A stretch of 64,000 bases of DNA from Symbiodinium microadriaticum (Eukaryota; Sar; Dinophyceae; Suessiales; Symbiodiniaceae), in assembly GCA_001939145.1 (NCBI GenBank), contig LSRX01000371.1, forward strand, positions 542,595-606,594. The letters are read 5' to 3'. The translations under genes and the position numbers were made by a program. Numbering within the stretch: position 1 is the first letter of the stretch; every line of letters begins with the position of its first letter. Below, piece after piece: positions 20,111-32,090 of this stretch. The notes beneath the pieces are model-generated. The model was not told where the DNA came from, made no database searches, and saw only the letters and a program-made list of their open reading frames with translations.

Positions 20111-20264
20111 TCCACTCAGGTAAAACGATGTAACACGTGCAAAACCTGTGTCTTTTTAGCATGTGTGCCTCGGTCCGCGGTTGGTCAAGAGGCAGCGGCT
20201 CCAGGTATGGTTTCGCAGGAGCTTCTGTGCTGAAGCCTTGCAAAGTTTACAAAGTGGTGCGACT

Positions 20265-21210
20265 CCAAAACCGCGACATTGACCCCTGCAAAGTCCAAAC
20301 GACATTCTGCTCCAAGCCCCGTGCGCAATGCATCAACAAAAGCTTGCAAATCAGGCCCGCTTCCTTGCACACGGAGGGCAAAGTCTCCGTCCAAGCGTCC
20401 CTCAGCACAGGAATCGAAGAGGAACAGAAACGGCACACTGAGAGGGCCTGCCTTGAGTGGTTCGAGTGTGCCGTTTGGTTCCACTTTGAAGGATGGCTCC
20501 AAGTATAGGCCTGGGAGAGAACCGCTAAACTGATCGCTGGCATGCTGGCGGCACATGGTGGCAGAACGCACCAATGTTCAAGCCGCAGGCGTCCGGTCGA
20601 AGCTGCCACCAGCAAAGTCATCCATCGTGTCTGATCGCCGGCATCAGGATCTGAAATGTTGATTCCCGTGATGGCGACGCTTCTCCCAACCTGCACCTTG
20701 GAATTCAAGCCGGCTTTGCCAAGTGTAGCTCCTACCTCTGGCATGAAGAAGGGACCCGTGGTAACGTGGCAAGCAGCCTGGAAGGACACTTCATCAGCGG
20801 TGATGTGAGGGAGGTCGTTCGTCGGCTGAACTAATATCCAACTCTCAGCTGCCGAGTGCACCACTCGCGAATCATAAGCCGCAGCAATTGTGATTCGCAT
20901 TGGCTCATTACCGGACCAATGGAGAGCCGACGAATAACGCAGAGCTTCCGCAAACTCGGCCAGAGCTACTGGTGCACCCATGACACAGAACTGCGACACC
21001 CGCTCTCCATCCACAAGCTTTGCGAAGGACGAAATCCCCTTTCTTCTGCTTGACACAGTCATGGTGTCGAGCGACTCCTCCGTCCTTAGCTTTGGTGCAA
21101 CTTGTTTCAAGAGCTCGTCGCGAACTGGCGTGTAAAAGCTTTTTGTCCATATTCTGCAGCTGGCTCTCACAGCATTTCCACTGCACCTTAAGAGGTCTAG
21201 CCCGTGTCCA
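20265..21210 (-). CDS. Tandem-95 exons with P-T-N-D-L-P linker
   Basis: In one frame, 20560-21200: LAEFAEALRYSSALHWSGNE, then SWILVQPTNDLPHITADEVS and VAITGINISDPDAGDQTRWM, then LLVAASTGRLRLE. These are the late helix and Y strand of one repeat, the linker, and the D-P-D-A-G and G-x-L-x-L strands of the next. The second part, 20265-20520 in another frame, continues with LYLEPSFKVEPNGTLEPLKA and GPDLQAFVDALRTG, so an intron lies near 20520-20570. Confidence 0.72.
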
Positions 21211-21349
21211 GATTGAACGCTTACCTGCAAACGTTTGGAACAGCATCAGACGGTGTCGCCGTCCAGACCAACTGCTTGACAAACTGATTAGTAAGCATTA
21301 GGCATAAGAGGCCGTGACAGGAAGAGCACGTTCTTCTTTCTTTTTCTCC

Positions 21350-21520
21350 AAGGCTCAGAGAAGTACTCGCCAGAGGCGCTATCACAGGCACTGGGAATAA
21401 GCCAGTGCTGAAGGTGTAGGTCTTGTCCTGGAAGCCTGCATCGAGCCGGCATTGACTAACAGCTTTGATCCTTCCTGCTCGCAGGGCCGCGAAGCCCGTT
21501 TGCCTGCAAAAGCCCAGCCG
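21350..21520 (-). CDS. Tandem-95-like exon
   Basis: The frame reads IKAVSQCRLDAGFQDKTYTF, then FPVPVIAPLASTSLSLGE. Protein-like composition and strand alternation, but no diagnostic motif. It sits between the exons at 21.2 and 21.6 kb. Confidence 0.42.
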
Positions 21521-21599
21521 TCTGTGTCTTCCACGGCGCCCGGCTCCAAAACCACTTCCTAGCGTCAATCGGCTTCTGCTTCCACCCCGACTATTAGCT

Positions 21600-22030
21600 G
21601 CAAGGGTCGTCGTTGATGTTTCTTTCAAACACACAGGACTGGGAGAAGTCAGAGATGCAACAAGAACGACTGCCTCGCCGTTGCGGATAAGTTTCGTAAA
21701 CTGTCAACGGCAACAGTGGTGTTGTGACTTGATAGCTTGCTCTGTTGGCCATCGCCGAAAGATGAAGAGTAAACTCCCGTAGCTGATCGTCGTTGGCTCC
21801 CCCTGCAAGCTTCTCGACCTCCCTCAGCAAGGCCTGGCACAAAAGCGACGCTTCTCCCTAGCAGCTCACGGAACATCCAAGCCTTCCCTCGGCCGATGAA
21901 GACATCCTCGCTGAAGAACAGAACAACTTCGGGAAGAAGCTCAATGGATGCAGCACCTGCGCCACAAGAAGCCAACTTGAAGCAAAACCTCTTCGTGTCC
22001 TTCTTGTCGAGAGCATGGCAGAGCATGGTT
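21600..22030 (-). CDS. Coding-like exons
   Basis: Two frames: FKLASCGAGAASIELLPEVV with LFFSEDVFIGRGKAW (21880-21990), and GGANDDQLREFTLHLSAMAN (21720-21810). Acidic and hydrophobic alternation fits the giant locus, and N-D-D-x-L-R-E-F-x-L resembles a strand with a calcium site. No firm domain. Confidence 0.42.
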
Positions 22031-22689
22031 CGAAAAGCTGCTTGCTAGCATGTTCCATCATCTCACCGCTCCTTGATAGAAACCGCGTTGCGTGTGCTGC
22101 GTGGCGGCATGTTTGGCAAGATCTAGCCATGACGGCGGAGAGAGGTCGAGTCCTGGAAGAGCTTCTCCAGAGCACCGCAGGCGACGCCCAGGCACCCTCG
22201 CCATCGATTGCTCGCCCTGGTTAACCTCCCCGTGATCTGAAGGACCCGAATCCTGGCGCGACCCCTGAAATTCCCGCCTTCCTGTGCAACTGCGCGCAGC
22301 TGTTGCGCTGCATGCTTGAGTAAGTGGCCACCATATGCAGCTTGAGTTCATGGTTCGGCGTTTCGCATTCGCGGCATCCGCTTTGTGTGTCATGTCGCGA
22401 CTGTCTCTGCCGGCTGCGGTTGTGGACCTCTGTCCACTTTCGTCTGTCCTGTCTCCGCTAGTTGCTAGTTGTTCCACCTGGCTAGATACATGCAGTGGGA
22501 ATCTTGCGGAGGCTCTGCAAGAGGCCAGGACAAAGCAAACGGGCGGAGCGAAAGACAAGAAAGAGGTTAATTTGCAGCTCCAGCCTGGCGAAGGCAGCGA
22601 CATGTTGCGCAGCAGCCGAAGAGGAGATCGCGATGGCTCGTGCTGCTCGGGGCAAGCGGTCAATTGCCGCAGGCGCCACATGGTGTTCA

Positions 22690-22805
22690 CGCCCCTGATG
22701 GCCCCGAACTGACTCGTGACTCGTTGACAAGCTTCGCAAACTGCGAACTGGCACTCAATCTGATCCAAGCCGCTTGAGGGAGAAACTTCCCACTTGTAAA
22801 GAACC
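22690..22805 (-). CDS. Coding-like cysteine-bearing exon
   Basis: The frame reads KWEVSPSSGLDQIECQFAVC, then EACQRVTSQFGAI. Strand-like with three cysteines. The family is not recognised; the position puts it in the giant locus. Confidence 0.42.
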
Positions 22806-23169
22806 ACGCAATGCCACCGGATCCTTTGCAGCCCGCAACTCGCCGGAGCTGGTGCAAGCCAGCGGCGGGATTGGAGGGGTCTGAGATGCCTAGCAGTCCT
22901 TGACGTGCCTCATGCTGTCAAGCTTCCGGCGACGGCAAGAACACCACTGGGCACTGGATCATGACCGACGCTGGTGTCGTCTGGTTTGGAGTCAGCCGGG
23001 CTCCTCACAAAGGCTTTTCAGAGAGTCGACTGCTGCATCACGTGGCAACAGCATGGTGCAACCAAGGCTCTACTCTCGTACCTAAGTTTGGAGCATGTGA
23101 CCATGCACTTCCCACTGCCTCAGAGCAAGCGGCTCCAATGCAGCCTCGTCTCGTTAGGTGATTTGGGCA

Positions 23170-23255
23170 GGTGTAGCTGACGATCACCTCCTTGTTACAG
23201 CCGGGTGCAGGATCCAGCAGCTCCACAGGCTGGAAGAGGAACTCGCAGCTCAAAT
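23170..23255 (-). CDS. Coding-like exon
   Basis: The frame reads CEFLFQPVELLDPAPGCNKE, then VIVSYTCP. D-P-A-P may be a degenerate linker with strands on either side. Short and tentative. Confidence 0.4.
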
Positions 23256-23569
23256 CACCTCGAGCTGACTACAAGTTCAAAGAAGTGGGAGCTGACGCAT
23301 AATGGTGGCAAAGCCCCAGCTGCAGCGAGGCTAACGATGTCCGCAGATTGGATTTTCGAGGCGTTGCCGAGACCATGTGTCTGTCCTAACTGCTCCTAGC
23401 TACTCGTGCCAGATATCAAGCGCTCACAGGTTACAGAATCGGGGTCGTCCGTCTGATCTCCTCGAGCTTAAGGTGCACATTGCGAAAGTTTGTTCAGGAA
23501 CTCCGTGGCAAGCTCGCGCTGTGTGTCCCCAGTGGGACAGGCATAACCAAGGTCAGCGACTAGCATGTC

Positions 23570-23720
23570 GGGGTCGCAATCGAGGAAGGGACCCTGGTCC
23601 GTGATCTTCGTTCGGCCGACGTGATGATCGAAACTCGCTATACTGGTAGGTCATTGTGACGCTGCCGGTCTCTGGAATGTCAGGAATCTCAGCCCAAACT
23701 TCCCGTGGTTTCTCTCTAGG
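23570..23720 (-). CDS. Coding-like exon
   Basis: The frame reads REVWAEIPDIPETGSVTMTY, then QYSEFRSS. Strand-like sequence next to the intronic TG/CG microsatellite. No domain assigned. Confidence 0.4.
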
Positions 23721-24029
23721 ATTGCCAGACCGGATGTTCTCGACAGGTCTGCCCCAAACGAGGAGTGGCCACCTCTGAAGCTCACCCCGGCAATTTCGCA
23801 CTGTGTATAAACGGTCTCCTTAACCGTGGTTCGGCTCGGTTTTCGCAGATGCTGCCCGCAGCCATAAACTCATGTCAGTTGTCTGCCAAACAAATCGCCA
23901 CGGTGGACGCACGGTCGGGGCTCGACGCCCCACCTTGATATTCTCGGCGCTCTGCGCCTGCCCTAATTAAGGGTCGAATGCAGCTCGGCGTCCCCGACGC
24001 TTAAAACGGACAAGGTCCGAGTGAGTGTC

Positions 24030-24170
24030 TGCTGGGGTTGTCGGCGTGTGTGCGCGCGCGCGCGTGTGCGTGCGTGTGTCTCTCTGTNGCGTGTGCGTGC
24101 GCGTGCGCGTGCGTGCGTGTGTGCGCGTGTGTGCGCACGTGTGTGTTCTCCCGTGTGTGTGCTCTCGCTC
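24030..24170. repeat. TG/CG dinucleotide microsatellite
   Basis: About 120 bases of GTGTG and GCGCG runs with one undetermined base (N) at 24088. The N probably marks an assembly or base-calling problem inside the repeat. It lies between exons of the giant locus, so repeat length should not affect protein. The arginine/threonine-histidine frames it opens on the minus strand are artefacts. Confidence 0.9.
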
Positions 24171-24679
24171 CTCTTCCGCAGCCGTCTTGGTTGACGACGA
24201 CGACTCGGACCCCACCTTTCCTTAACATGGCTCAAGACGCTTCGGCGCCACCGGCTGGCGCATTCGCTCAAGAACAGGGCAAATAACCCCAATCACCAGG
24301 CTCCGTCTCCGCAATGCTTCAAGCGCTCCATAGCATTGGCATTGACACTGGCATCTAAGCTCCTTTGGGGTTTTTTAGGATGCTCCATGAAAACCCAAAT
24401 AAGCTTAGACAGCTTCCGCAGCATGTGCCTTCGCCCGACTATGATCTGCGCGCACGGCGCCCGGGGACACAGATGCTCCCAGTGTGAGGGACTCATCGGC
24501 GGTGGTCGGCTCTCATCCAGTTTCCCCCGACGGAGCGGCGGTTGTCAAGATGCCCCCGCTCCACTTCATATTCATATGCGGCGGCGGCAGAGCCCTCCCA
24601 ACCACTCGAGAGGTGAAGAAGCGGCTGTAGAGAGAAGATGTAGGCAACTACAACCATTGCAGTGTTACGGATCCATCAT

Positions 24680-24940
24680 ACAAAAATGTGTCTGAGCCGA
24701 CCGGACGGCTCTGCGGACACAGCACGAACTTTGCGGCGGATACCTGGGTTGGCCTGTGTCATGCCGCACCCTGCCATGTATGTCGGAAAGACTGTTGCTA
24801 AGCCCGGCACCTTCGCATCTATCTTTGGCCAGAGGCAGACTGAGGTTTTCAAGATCCTCGCTGATGTTCTCACCAAAAATTTCGGAAAGGCTCAGGTTCA
24901 TTACCTCCCAGCTGCCACTGCAATCAGGAGGTTCAACACC
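24680..24940 (-). CDS. Coding-like exons
   Basis: The frame reads VMNLSLSEIFGENISEDLEN, then LSLPLAKDRCEGAG. F-G-E-N-I-x-E-D-L-E-N-L-S-L resembles the E-D start of a tandem-95 repeat, with an N-glycosylation sequon. The exon limits are unclear. Confidence 0.45.
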
Positions 24941-25109
24941 TGCCACGGAGGCAGTGGCCTACTCGTCCAATCAAAGGTTAGAAGTCATAGATGCATGCAT
25001 CGTAGGTAGCACAGACATGGCCGCCTTCCACGAGAGTTGTCACAGTTGGCAGGCCACGGTAGATTTGAGAGTTGACCGTCATGGTGAGAATATCAAAGCA
25101 GCCTTCTAA

Positions 25110-25275
25110 ACCTAAGCAAAAGATTCAGATCAGACTTCAACTCCAACCGAATGCAGTCCAGCCAGTTTGGTAGGTCTGTACCTACCAAAAACGTCAAAAC
25201 ACTCGCAGGAATGCTCTCAGCCAGGTCGCTGTTAAGAGCCTCCACACAGAAACGCCCTCCCTCTGCCTCGACCAT
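25110..25275 (-). CDS. Coding-like exon
   Basis: The frame reads EAEGGRFCVEALNSDLAESI, then VLTFLVGTDLPNWLDCIRLE. The D-L-P-N-W-L-D helix followed by L-x-L matches the late helix of a repeat. Tentative. Confidence 0.48.
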
Positions 25276-25689
25276 GGTACCTCAGAAAACCAGGAAGGCC
25301 CTATCCTGTGGTGCCACGACTAGCATGGGCAGACGTCCGATCCCTCAACAATGTCCGTGCTGACAACAGATTGCCAAGTGGCTAAACTCGAAGGATTGGC
25401 TTGCAAACTCCGGCACCGTGTTGTTCTGGCATGCGGCGAGAGCCCACCCACCTGAAAGTCCAGCCACTTCAGCCACCGGTCCGGTGACCTAGGTGCAGCT
25501 TTGTTTTGATGTAGCCCGGTTTGTCCTGTGACTATGCCCTTCCATTTCAACAGGGCCGTTTTCACAGATGCCAGGGCACCCAAGTCAGGCACTCGTCCGG
25601 CAAATGTGCTGCACGCAGGGTGCAGCCGGCACACTCCAGCTGGTCCACGCTCGTGCCGTTGGACCCCACAACGAGGAAAAGGTCACAAG

Positions 25690-26140
25690 GGACAGAAGAC
25701 AAGGTTTGTGTGATCCATGTGTCTGGCTCGGCCGCTCTCAGGCAGGTCCGATCCAAATCAGTGGCAGTCGTTGCAGACGCCAGGGCAACTCCGGATGGCG
25801 CAACAGGTCGTAGATCATGCACCTTGATGCGCGGCGGCGTGACCTCGGTCTTGAATGGCTCAGGAAGCCCGCAAAACTCGATGGCGAATGTGAGATGATG
25901 GGGATGGGGTTCCAACTGAGGCCCTGGCTGAATCTTCGAAGACATTCAGCCTCTCTGGCATCTCTACCGAGGCTGGAGGGAGTATCGTCTCCGTGAGCTG
26001 CACCACGACGGCAATGCTCGTTTCCGCAGCTGGAGCTTCTCTGTTCGCCGCCTGGATTGGACGACCCTGCACGAAGATCTGCAGGCGGTCCATTCCAGTA
26101 AAGCCATCCGCATGCACATAAGTAACATTTGCCAGGAAGT
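25690..26140 (-). CDS. Tandem-95-like exons
   Basis: About 25925-26140 reads TLKDFLANVTYVHADGFTGM, then DRLQIFVQG, VVVQLTETI and RLNVFEDSA: the helix, Y strand, F-x-G-x-D strand and E-D motif in the canonical order. About 25790-25890 in another frame reads HLTFAIEFCGLPEPF, then EVTPPRIKVHDL. An intron near 25890-25925 is required between them. Confidence 0.68.
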
Positions 26141-26499
26141 CCTTCAGGGTTCGAGAAATTAACAGGCAAGAAATCATGCTAAACGGTTTGCTGCACTGTC
26201 ACCTGTAATTCGGATGTGTTGCCAGAGAATTCCAGAGATGATCCCAGCACCTGGCAGGTTCAGAGAAGCGCTGCACACAGCTGCTTTTCCGAAATGCCCC
26301 CGGACACACAATACCACGCGGTGCGACCTCCATCCGCCCAGCAAACGACCACAAAGCAAAGCCACCGTGCCCGCAGGTCACCAACCTTGGCAAAGTATTA
26401 TCCAGACAAGCTTGTCACAGAGATCACAAAGATGCCTAAAGCTTCGCGGTTGAACACATTGCCAGCAGGTCACGTGCCCAGCTCAATCCGCAAGCCCTA

Positions 26500-26755
26500 A
26501 TTAATGCAAGCAAGCAACGCACTGAAGACATCATCATCTTGAACCAGGTGGTTCAGCTCTGCAGTCACATTTAACCTCAACACTTCGCCGACGGTCAGTG
26601 TTTTCAGCGGCGTGGCTTTGAGCACGACGTCGCCAACTTGTCGGAGCGAGTAGACGGGTATCTCGCCTGTCTGCATGCCCATTCTGACCAGCACCGTGTC
26701 CCATCCTGCAGCAAATTCATCCGGGGTGTACTTCAGCTGCTTCAGCGTCTGCTTC
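26500..26755 (-). CDS. Tandem-95-like exon
   Basis: The frame reads LKQLKYTPDEFAAGWDTVLV, then RMG, GDVVLKATPLKTLTVGEVLR and LNVTAEL. Y-T-P-x-x-F-A-x-x-D-T-V-x-V is a clear terminal strand pair, followed by a linker region and a new repeat. Confidence 0.66.
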
Positions 26756-27179
26756 ATCTGCTGTGCTGCACCTCATGCACACATGCTCGAAAACGCAGAA
26801 ACTGGCACAGGATGCGTTTGACCGTTTGACCCACCTTTACTGGAGGAACAGGTGACTTGTCTTAAGTCTTGGCCGATCCCACCCAAAACCCAGTCGATTT
26901 CAGCAAGGCACCTCGCAGCAAGAGGCTCCTTCCGCTCCATTGGACGCGGTCTGGACGAATTGGACCTGCAGCACTTCGCTGGTGCGCTTGGGAGGAGTCA
27001 CCAGGTACCAGAAAACGTGAGGCTATGCCCACGGCAAGTTGAAGGCGTGTGCATTCATGCTCTGGCATGGGTGAAACGTCAACGCACGCACTCCATGTGC
27101 TCAAAACGGCTGGGCGTGCATCATGACAGCTGCTGTGCAACGACCCAGGAACCACTTTGGCCTTCTGTTTCCGAGAGGT

Positions 27180-27310
27180 TGAGATTCCACGGGTCCGTCG
27201 GTCGAGATGGATCCACGTAAGGCAATCGGGATTGGTCGTCCGGCGCTGGGTTGCCTTAGTTGCAGGCCGGCCCTGAATTGAATTACAGGATCGGTAATCC
27301 GAAACTGCAC
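27180..27310 (-). CDS. Coding-like exon
   Basis: The frame reads VQFRITDPVIQFRAGLQLRQ, then GRPIPIALRG. Beta-strand periodicity. Probably part of a repeat in the giant locus. Confidence 0.45.
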
Positions 27311-27499
27311 TTCACTGACGACGCCCTCTTGCTAGGCTAAGCCCTCATTTAGAACATGACTGCTACTACCCGCCTGGCAATACACAACCAACTCTCGATG
27401 TGTTGCACGTTAGAGTTGAAGTTTGAATTCTGGCCGCAAACCGGGGGAGATGCTTGTTCAGAGGAATAATCCCACGAGATTGGCATTCAAGACCCTTCC

Positions 27500-27665
27500 C
27501 GGTCAAAGACATTCCCTAGAGGTGACTTCAGCAAGGAACTTGGCACAGCCTGCATCAAGGTACGAGCCATCCACACGCCCTTGAAAGCAAGCACGACCCA
27601 GCGGCCACGAGCCAAAACCAAACGGGATTGAGGAATGATGGAGGGGTTAAGTTTCCTGTTTCTGG
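27500..27665 (-). CDS. Coding-like exon
   Basis: The frame reads LVLARGRWVVLAFKGVWMAR, then TLMQAVPSSL. Hydrophobic strands with a basic character. Not enough to name a domain. Confidence 0.38.
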
Positions 27666-28199
27666 ACATAGATTTTCACAGACAGATTGAGACAAGCAAA
27701 GGAACTAGAAAAAACTTGACTGTCTGCTTCTGAAAAGGAACCCACCTGCATATTATCATGCGGCATATACGTATAGGTTTCACAAATGATAGCCCTCTTG
27801 CTTACCCTGTTCATTGACGGTCATTTTCTTGGCCTGCCGTTAAACCAGAAAGGGCGGCCCATGTTGAGAAACCCAGAAAGACTGGAGGCGGCACCACATG
27901 CAGGCCTACTAGATGCATCCTAGCGACGAAAGGCTGTTATATTCATCCGAGCACCGACTGAAGCCCACACGTCCTCACAACTTCAACAAGGCACAACACG
28001 AGATGTGCGGCGGGCAACCTCAGCTAAGATCGTCCTGGTCTTCCGCAGTTGCACTGGCGGCCCCTCCCTTGGCATCTGCCAGAAAGGCGCTGCCGCCAAC
28101 GAGATTTGCCTGCAAAGACCGTTCAAAGACTTCCAGAGAGGACCGGAAACTTGCTGCAACGAGTATGTTTCAACAACTCAAGGCAGGTGACCACGTCTA

Positions 28200-28990
28200 T
28201 CTCCAGGATTCCGTGAAGGGCGGACAGACGGACTTCAACATCACCTGTCCAGTAGGCTGAATTCGACTTTCACACTGATATTCGATAAGCAAGTGGAGGT
28301 GCGCAGGCCGCCGTGCAGCCAAGGAACTTTGCACAGCTGCCAAACCCAAAGGTTCGTTGGGATCTGCACTCTGCAGGGAGATGTAGTCCACCAGCTCAGT
28401 GGCCTCGCCTGCTTTCGCCAAGACACCGGCACTCAGCACGCGCAAAAGGGGCTCGGCTTGGGCAAGTCGGCTGGTTTGAACCAATACCTGTGTGGAAACC
28501 TGCACAATCAGGTTACCCTCGGCGGTCTTGGTCTCCTCGCCAACTCTGCCGAGGGCGTCTGGATCCCAGGCTTTGAGAATTATCTGGTCCGCATCGCATG
28601 AGGAACACCTGACTTCCAGCTGCAAGCCTTCCACGTACTTCTGCAGGAAAGGTGCGCTTCCCGCTACCTGATGCACTCCATGCCACTGCAGTTCGTTGTT
28701 GAAGAAAACGCAGGAGTTGCAAAGGAGTTGTAACACCATGCGCCGGGGGTAGTGCAACTCCGCCCCCAGCATCTGAAAACTGAGTCGATTGCCACGTTGG
28801 ACCTCGAGCTCCTTTGATCTGACCCGCATGATCGGCACAGAGGGCTCGCAATCAATTTCCAGTTGCAGCACCCGCTGATCTCGAAGGATTCCTGCATCTT
28901 CATCCTTCAGTTGCAGTGTCGGGAGGGCATAGACCGCTATCTCGATTGGGACGACCATGGGCAGGTGCTCCAACTCAGCTTCCGATATCA
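28200..28990 (-). CDS. Large beta-rich exon, tandem-95 neighbourhood
   Basis: About 265 codons. Strand motifs include VVPIEIAVYALPTLQLKDED near the start, RVLQLEIDCEPSVPIMRVRS, then WDPDALGRVGEETKTAEGNL and IVQVSTQVLVQTS, and near the end LHLLIEYQCESRI. The E-D and D-P-D positions and strand spacing fit two divergent repeats. The four cysteines, C-S-S-C among them, suggest disulfides. Lies in a single frame to the stop at 28197. Confidence 0.62.
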
Positions 28991-29014
28991 TGTAGCGCAT
29001 CCTGCCAAGCACTG

Positions 29015-30090
29015 CTGCGGCATCCTCCGCACTCCTTGGCTGGGACTTCGACTTTTAGCTGTGCAAATGCATTCACTGGCCTCGTCTCCATCTCATTAGA
29101 TACGCTCTAAACTGCTGGCTCGCTGAAGCGGTGCGACTACATGCGAGCTGTGCAGTTCACTGGCCGTATCTCTTGCTTGGCACGGGTTGCCAAGCAAGCC
29201 TAGCTACCCCTGTGAGTGCGTGGTTTGTGTGTGACGTTTCTCTTTGCCCCTCCTTATGCCAGTTAATCGAAGCGCATGGACGGTGGGAAGTCACCTGCCA
29301 CAACGTGAGTTGATTAATTTTGCCCAATGAGCAGCCCATTGTGTGCTCTGACCGCTCTGGCCCTTGTCTTTCACCTCCACGGGCGCGGAACTGTCAGCAA
29401 GACCAAGCGGCTCTGCGAGAAGGCGATAGGACGCCCCGCGGTCGCTCCCACGTCGACTCCACTGCACAGCGAGGCGCCGGGGTGGCAGCAGTGGTGGGTC
29501 CAGCTCGCCTCCAACCGTAGCCGTAGCCGTTCACTGATCTCAAACTAAACATCTGATTTGAATCTATCTAATCGCCAAAGCTTGCTCTCTCACCCTCCTT
29601 GCCTACGGCCACGTGAAGGAGCACCAGGCAAGCGGCGCGTGGCACGACGGCGATGAGTCCAACGGACGGCACATCCACCTCGAGGCCTCAGCGCATCAAA
29701 GGCTACGGTCTATGAAATTTAAATCATCGCGACCTCGACCTGCCGTCATTGCTATCACGTCACCAAGCAAGGCATCCTGACGACGAGCGCCCAAACGGCC
29801 TGACAGCGGAGACAGCGCATCTTCATATCATTTGTGCAGGGCACTTGCTCCGCGAAGCATGGCCTGAGAGCAAGTACGTCGCGTTGGGCGTCGGCATGTC
29901 GAGCTGTAGTTGTGGCAGGCTCTCCTTCCTGCATTAGACATCATCGTCCTAAACCGGCAGCCCTCGGCAAGAGCCTCCACCCCCGTTAGCCTTGCGCGAC
30001 TGTGAGTGTTTTAAGTCGGGCGTCCTCTCGGTCGAAACATGAATTGGACAGGTGGAGGTCGACTTCAGCCCAGACCGGGCATCCAAAACC
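29015..30090. other. Intronic stretch, no clear exon
   Basis: About 1.1 kb with only short frames. CGTAGCCGTAGCCGT at 29515-29531 is a small tandem repeat of no evident role. Confidence 0.4.
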
Positions 30091-30094
30091 TTCA

Positions 30095-30670
30095 AGGACA
30101 CAACTCGACACGCTGACAGCCGGATGGTCGGATCGGATCCTGGGCCTCTACGGTAAGTTGTCCCGCAGTACGCGTCTCCGTTTCTGGTACGAAGAGCAAA
30201 GCCAACTTCGTCGCCAGGCCCTGCTGCAAGGTGGTGCCGGGACCGCTCGCCTCGGCGCGCACAAACCGGATGCCTCCACCAGCGAGAGACTGAGAAGGAG
30301 GAAGGGATGAACGACATGCAGACAAAGGCCTTCGACATCGACAACCACAACGACCAGTACAATCATGAAAATGCCGGCCATACAGAGATGCTTTCAATAG
30401 GCTTGGCGGGATGAGCATGCTCCAACAGAGACAAGTCGATTGCTTTGCGTAGGGCAGGCCGACTGAGATTCTGCCAGGGTCATCCTGTGGGACGACTGTC
30501 ATGGGAGGCGGATATGTGAAGTCGACCCTCCGATTCCACTCTGTCTGCCGAAGCACCACAATCTGGGAGGAAACATTGTGCATCGGCATCACATCGAGGC
30601 TATGGTCGAAGTAAAGACCTCCACTGAAATCATTCGAGGAGAAGTCAGAGAGAGCTCGGGACCCTACCTG
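30095..30670 (-). CDS. Coding-like exons of the giant locus
   Basis: About 30445-30670 reads ALSDFSSNDFSGGLYFDHSL, then QIVVLRQTEWNRRVDFTYPP and MTVVPQDDPGRISVGLPY; V-P-Q-D-D-x-G-x-I is an E-D-like repeat start. About 30095-30260 reads GIRFVRAEASGPGTTLQQGL, then ATKLALLFVPETET. They share a frame, but the middle (30265-30440) is low-quality and probably intron. Confidence 0.58.
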
Positions 30671-31184
30671 CCACAGGCCAGAATGCCAGTTGACCAATGT
30701 CAGTGCTGAGCATCACCTGTGCCACAGCGGGTATCTCCCCGTACTCCTCGGCTGCTGGGTGGGGGGAGGGGTGCGAGCCTTGAAACCCCAAAAACCCAAA
30801 CGTGGAAACAGGGCGTGAAGCGACGGAACAATTCAAAGCCCGTCGAATGTGCAACACTCAGGCAAGTAAGGCCTCTTTTGAAGCCAGCACGGTTCTTGCC
30901 TCAAAGGCACATTCCGCTCCATGTGGCATGGGGGAACTGCCGAGGGCTCCAGCGCTCGCTCTACCTGCAGGCAGTGTATGGGATGGCATGTCAACCGCTT
31001 GCCATGCAGTTGGTTCTGCGCATGCTCCCATACTCCGCACGGAATTACCTCCAGCACGACTCCATCACAGCACCGGATGCGTGGAGGAGAGAAGCCCTTC
31101 ACTATGTTCAAGGCCACCTCCTTGTTGCATCCATGCATTGTAAGTTATAATTTATAATAGCTTTCACGACATCAACTTCAGGAA

Positions 31185-32090
31185 ATGACCCTCGGCTTCT
31201 GCAAACCTTCTCACCGTGCGGCTTCTCTCACTTCCTGAAATGAGCCTAGCATCCAGAGTGACTTCCGAACAGCTGCCAGTGACGCGCATCAAGTCCTGAC
31301 CCGCATAACCCACGGGAGGCGTGTAGACGATTGACTCCATGGTTAGCGCGGCTTGCTCGATGGTGCCATAGATCACCCAGGCATCGACCTCATCCTGCTT
31401 GCAGCCGCCCACATCCGGATAGAATGGCGGACAAATTCGAGCAGCTGGGTACTTGTTCACGTCAAGGCCAATGAGCCCGAATCGTACCGAAACACGGAAC
31501 TCATACAGGGTCTCCGCGACTTCATTCGCTACCTTCGTCGAAGCTGAAAACTCTGGCCTCACTGTCACGCCCAAGTTCCTCGCATCCTCACCAGGATTTA
31601 CGAACGTGGCCGCTGGGCCCCCGATGAAGCAGGGGTATTCAGACTTCGTCAGCGGCTCAATTTCCACATTTAAGTGCTTTTCTGCGAGCGCGGCATTCAT
31701 CTGCAGCATGTCTGGGTCATGCACTTCAAGCTCAGCTGAGGAAGGCGTTTGGTGGACTGTGATGCTCAGAGACCCTGAACTGGGCGAGTCGGCCGGTGGT
31801 GTAAATTGCATCATTGAGAGCACGCGATTGACAGACGCAAGTGTGCCTGCAATGGTGTATCCGTCTCCAACGGACGATTCGTACATTGAGATGCTTGGCC
31901 AAACACCATCCCTCGCCTGAACATTCGGCCTGGCTTCCGCCTCGCTCGGTGCATCGAAGTCGTTATTTGTAAAGAACTCGGTCAGTCCGGGAGAAATCTC
32001 ATCCATGATGGTGTCCAGTGCAGGAAAACTCAGATCACCGAAAGGCGACTCCACGTACACTCGCGCGTGGTCCTCGGAAGCAGGGCTTAA
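31185..32090 (-). CDS. Large tandem-95-like exon
   Basis: About 300 codons. DHARVYVESPFGDLSFPALD opens it; YTIAGTLASVNRVLSMMQFT, then P-P, is the I-x-G-T-L-x-x-V-N-x-x-L helix and F-T-P-P strand of one repeat; IYGTIEQAALTMESIVYTPP, then GYAGQDLMRVTGS, is the same pair in the next, with the diagnostic Y-T-P-P-x-x-Y-x-G-x-D. Cysteine-containing inserts lie between. Continues rightwards by splicing. Confidence 0.76.

Noticed and set aside
24225-24288. Short plus frame starting ATGGCTCAAGAC, and TGGCTCAAG at 24228-24236 as a relic of the dinoflagellate spliced leader
   Set aside because: Only nine bases agree with the 3' end of the known leader and the upstream bases do not match. The frame is 19 codons with no support.
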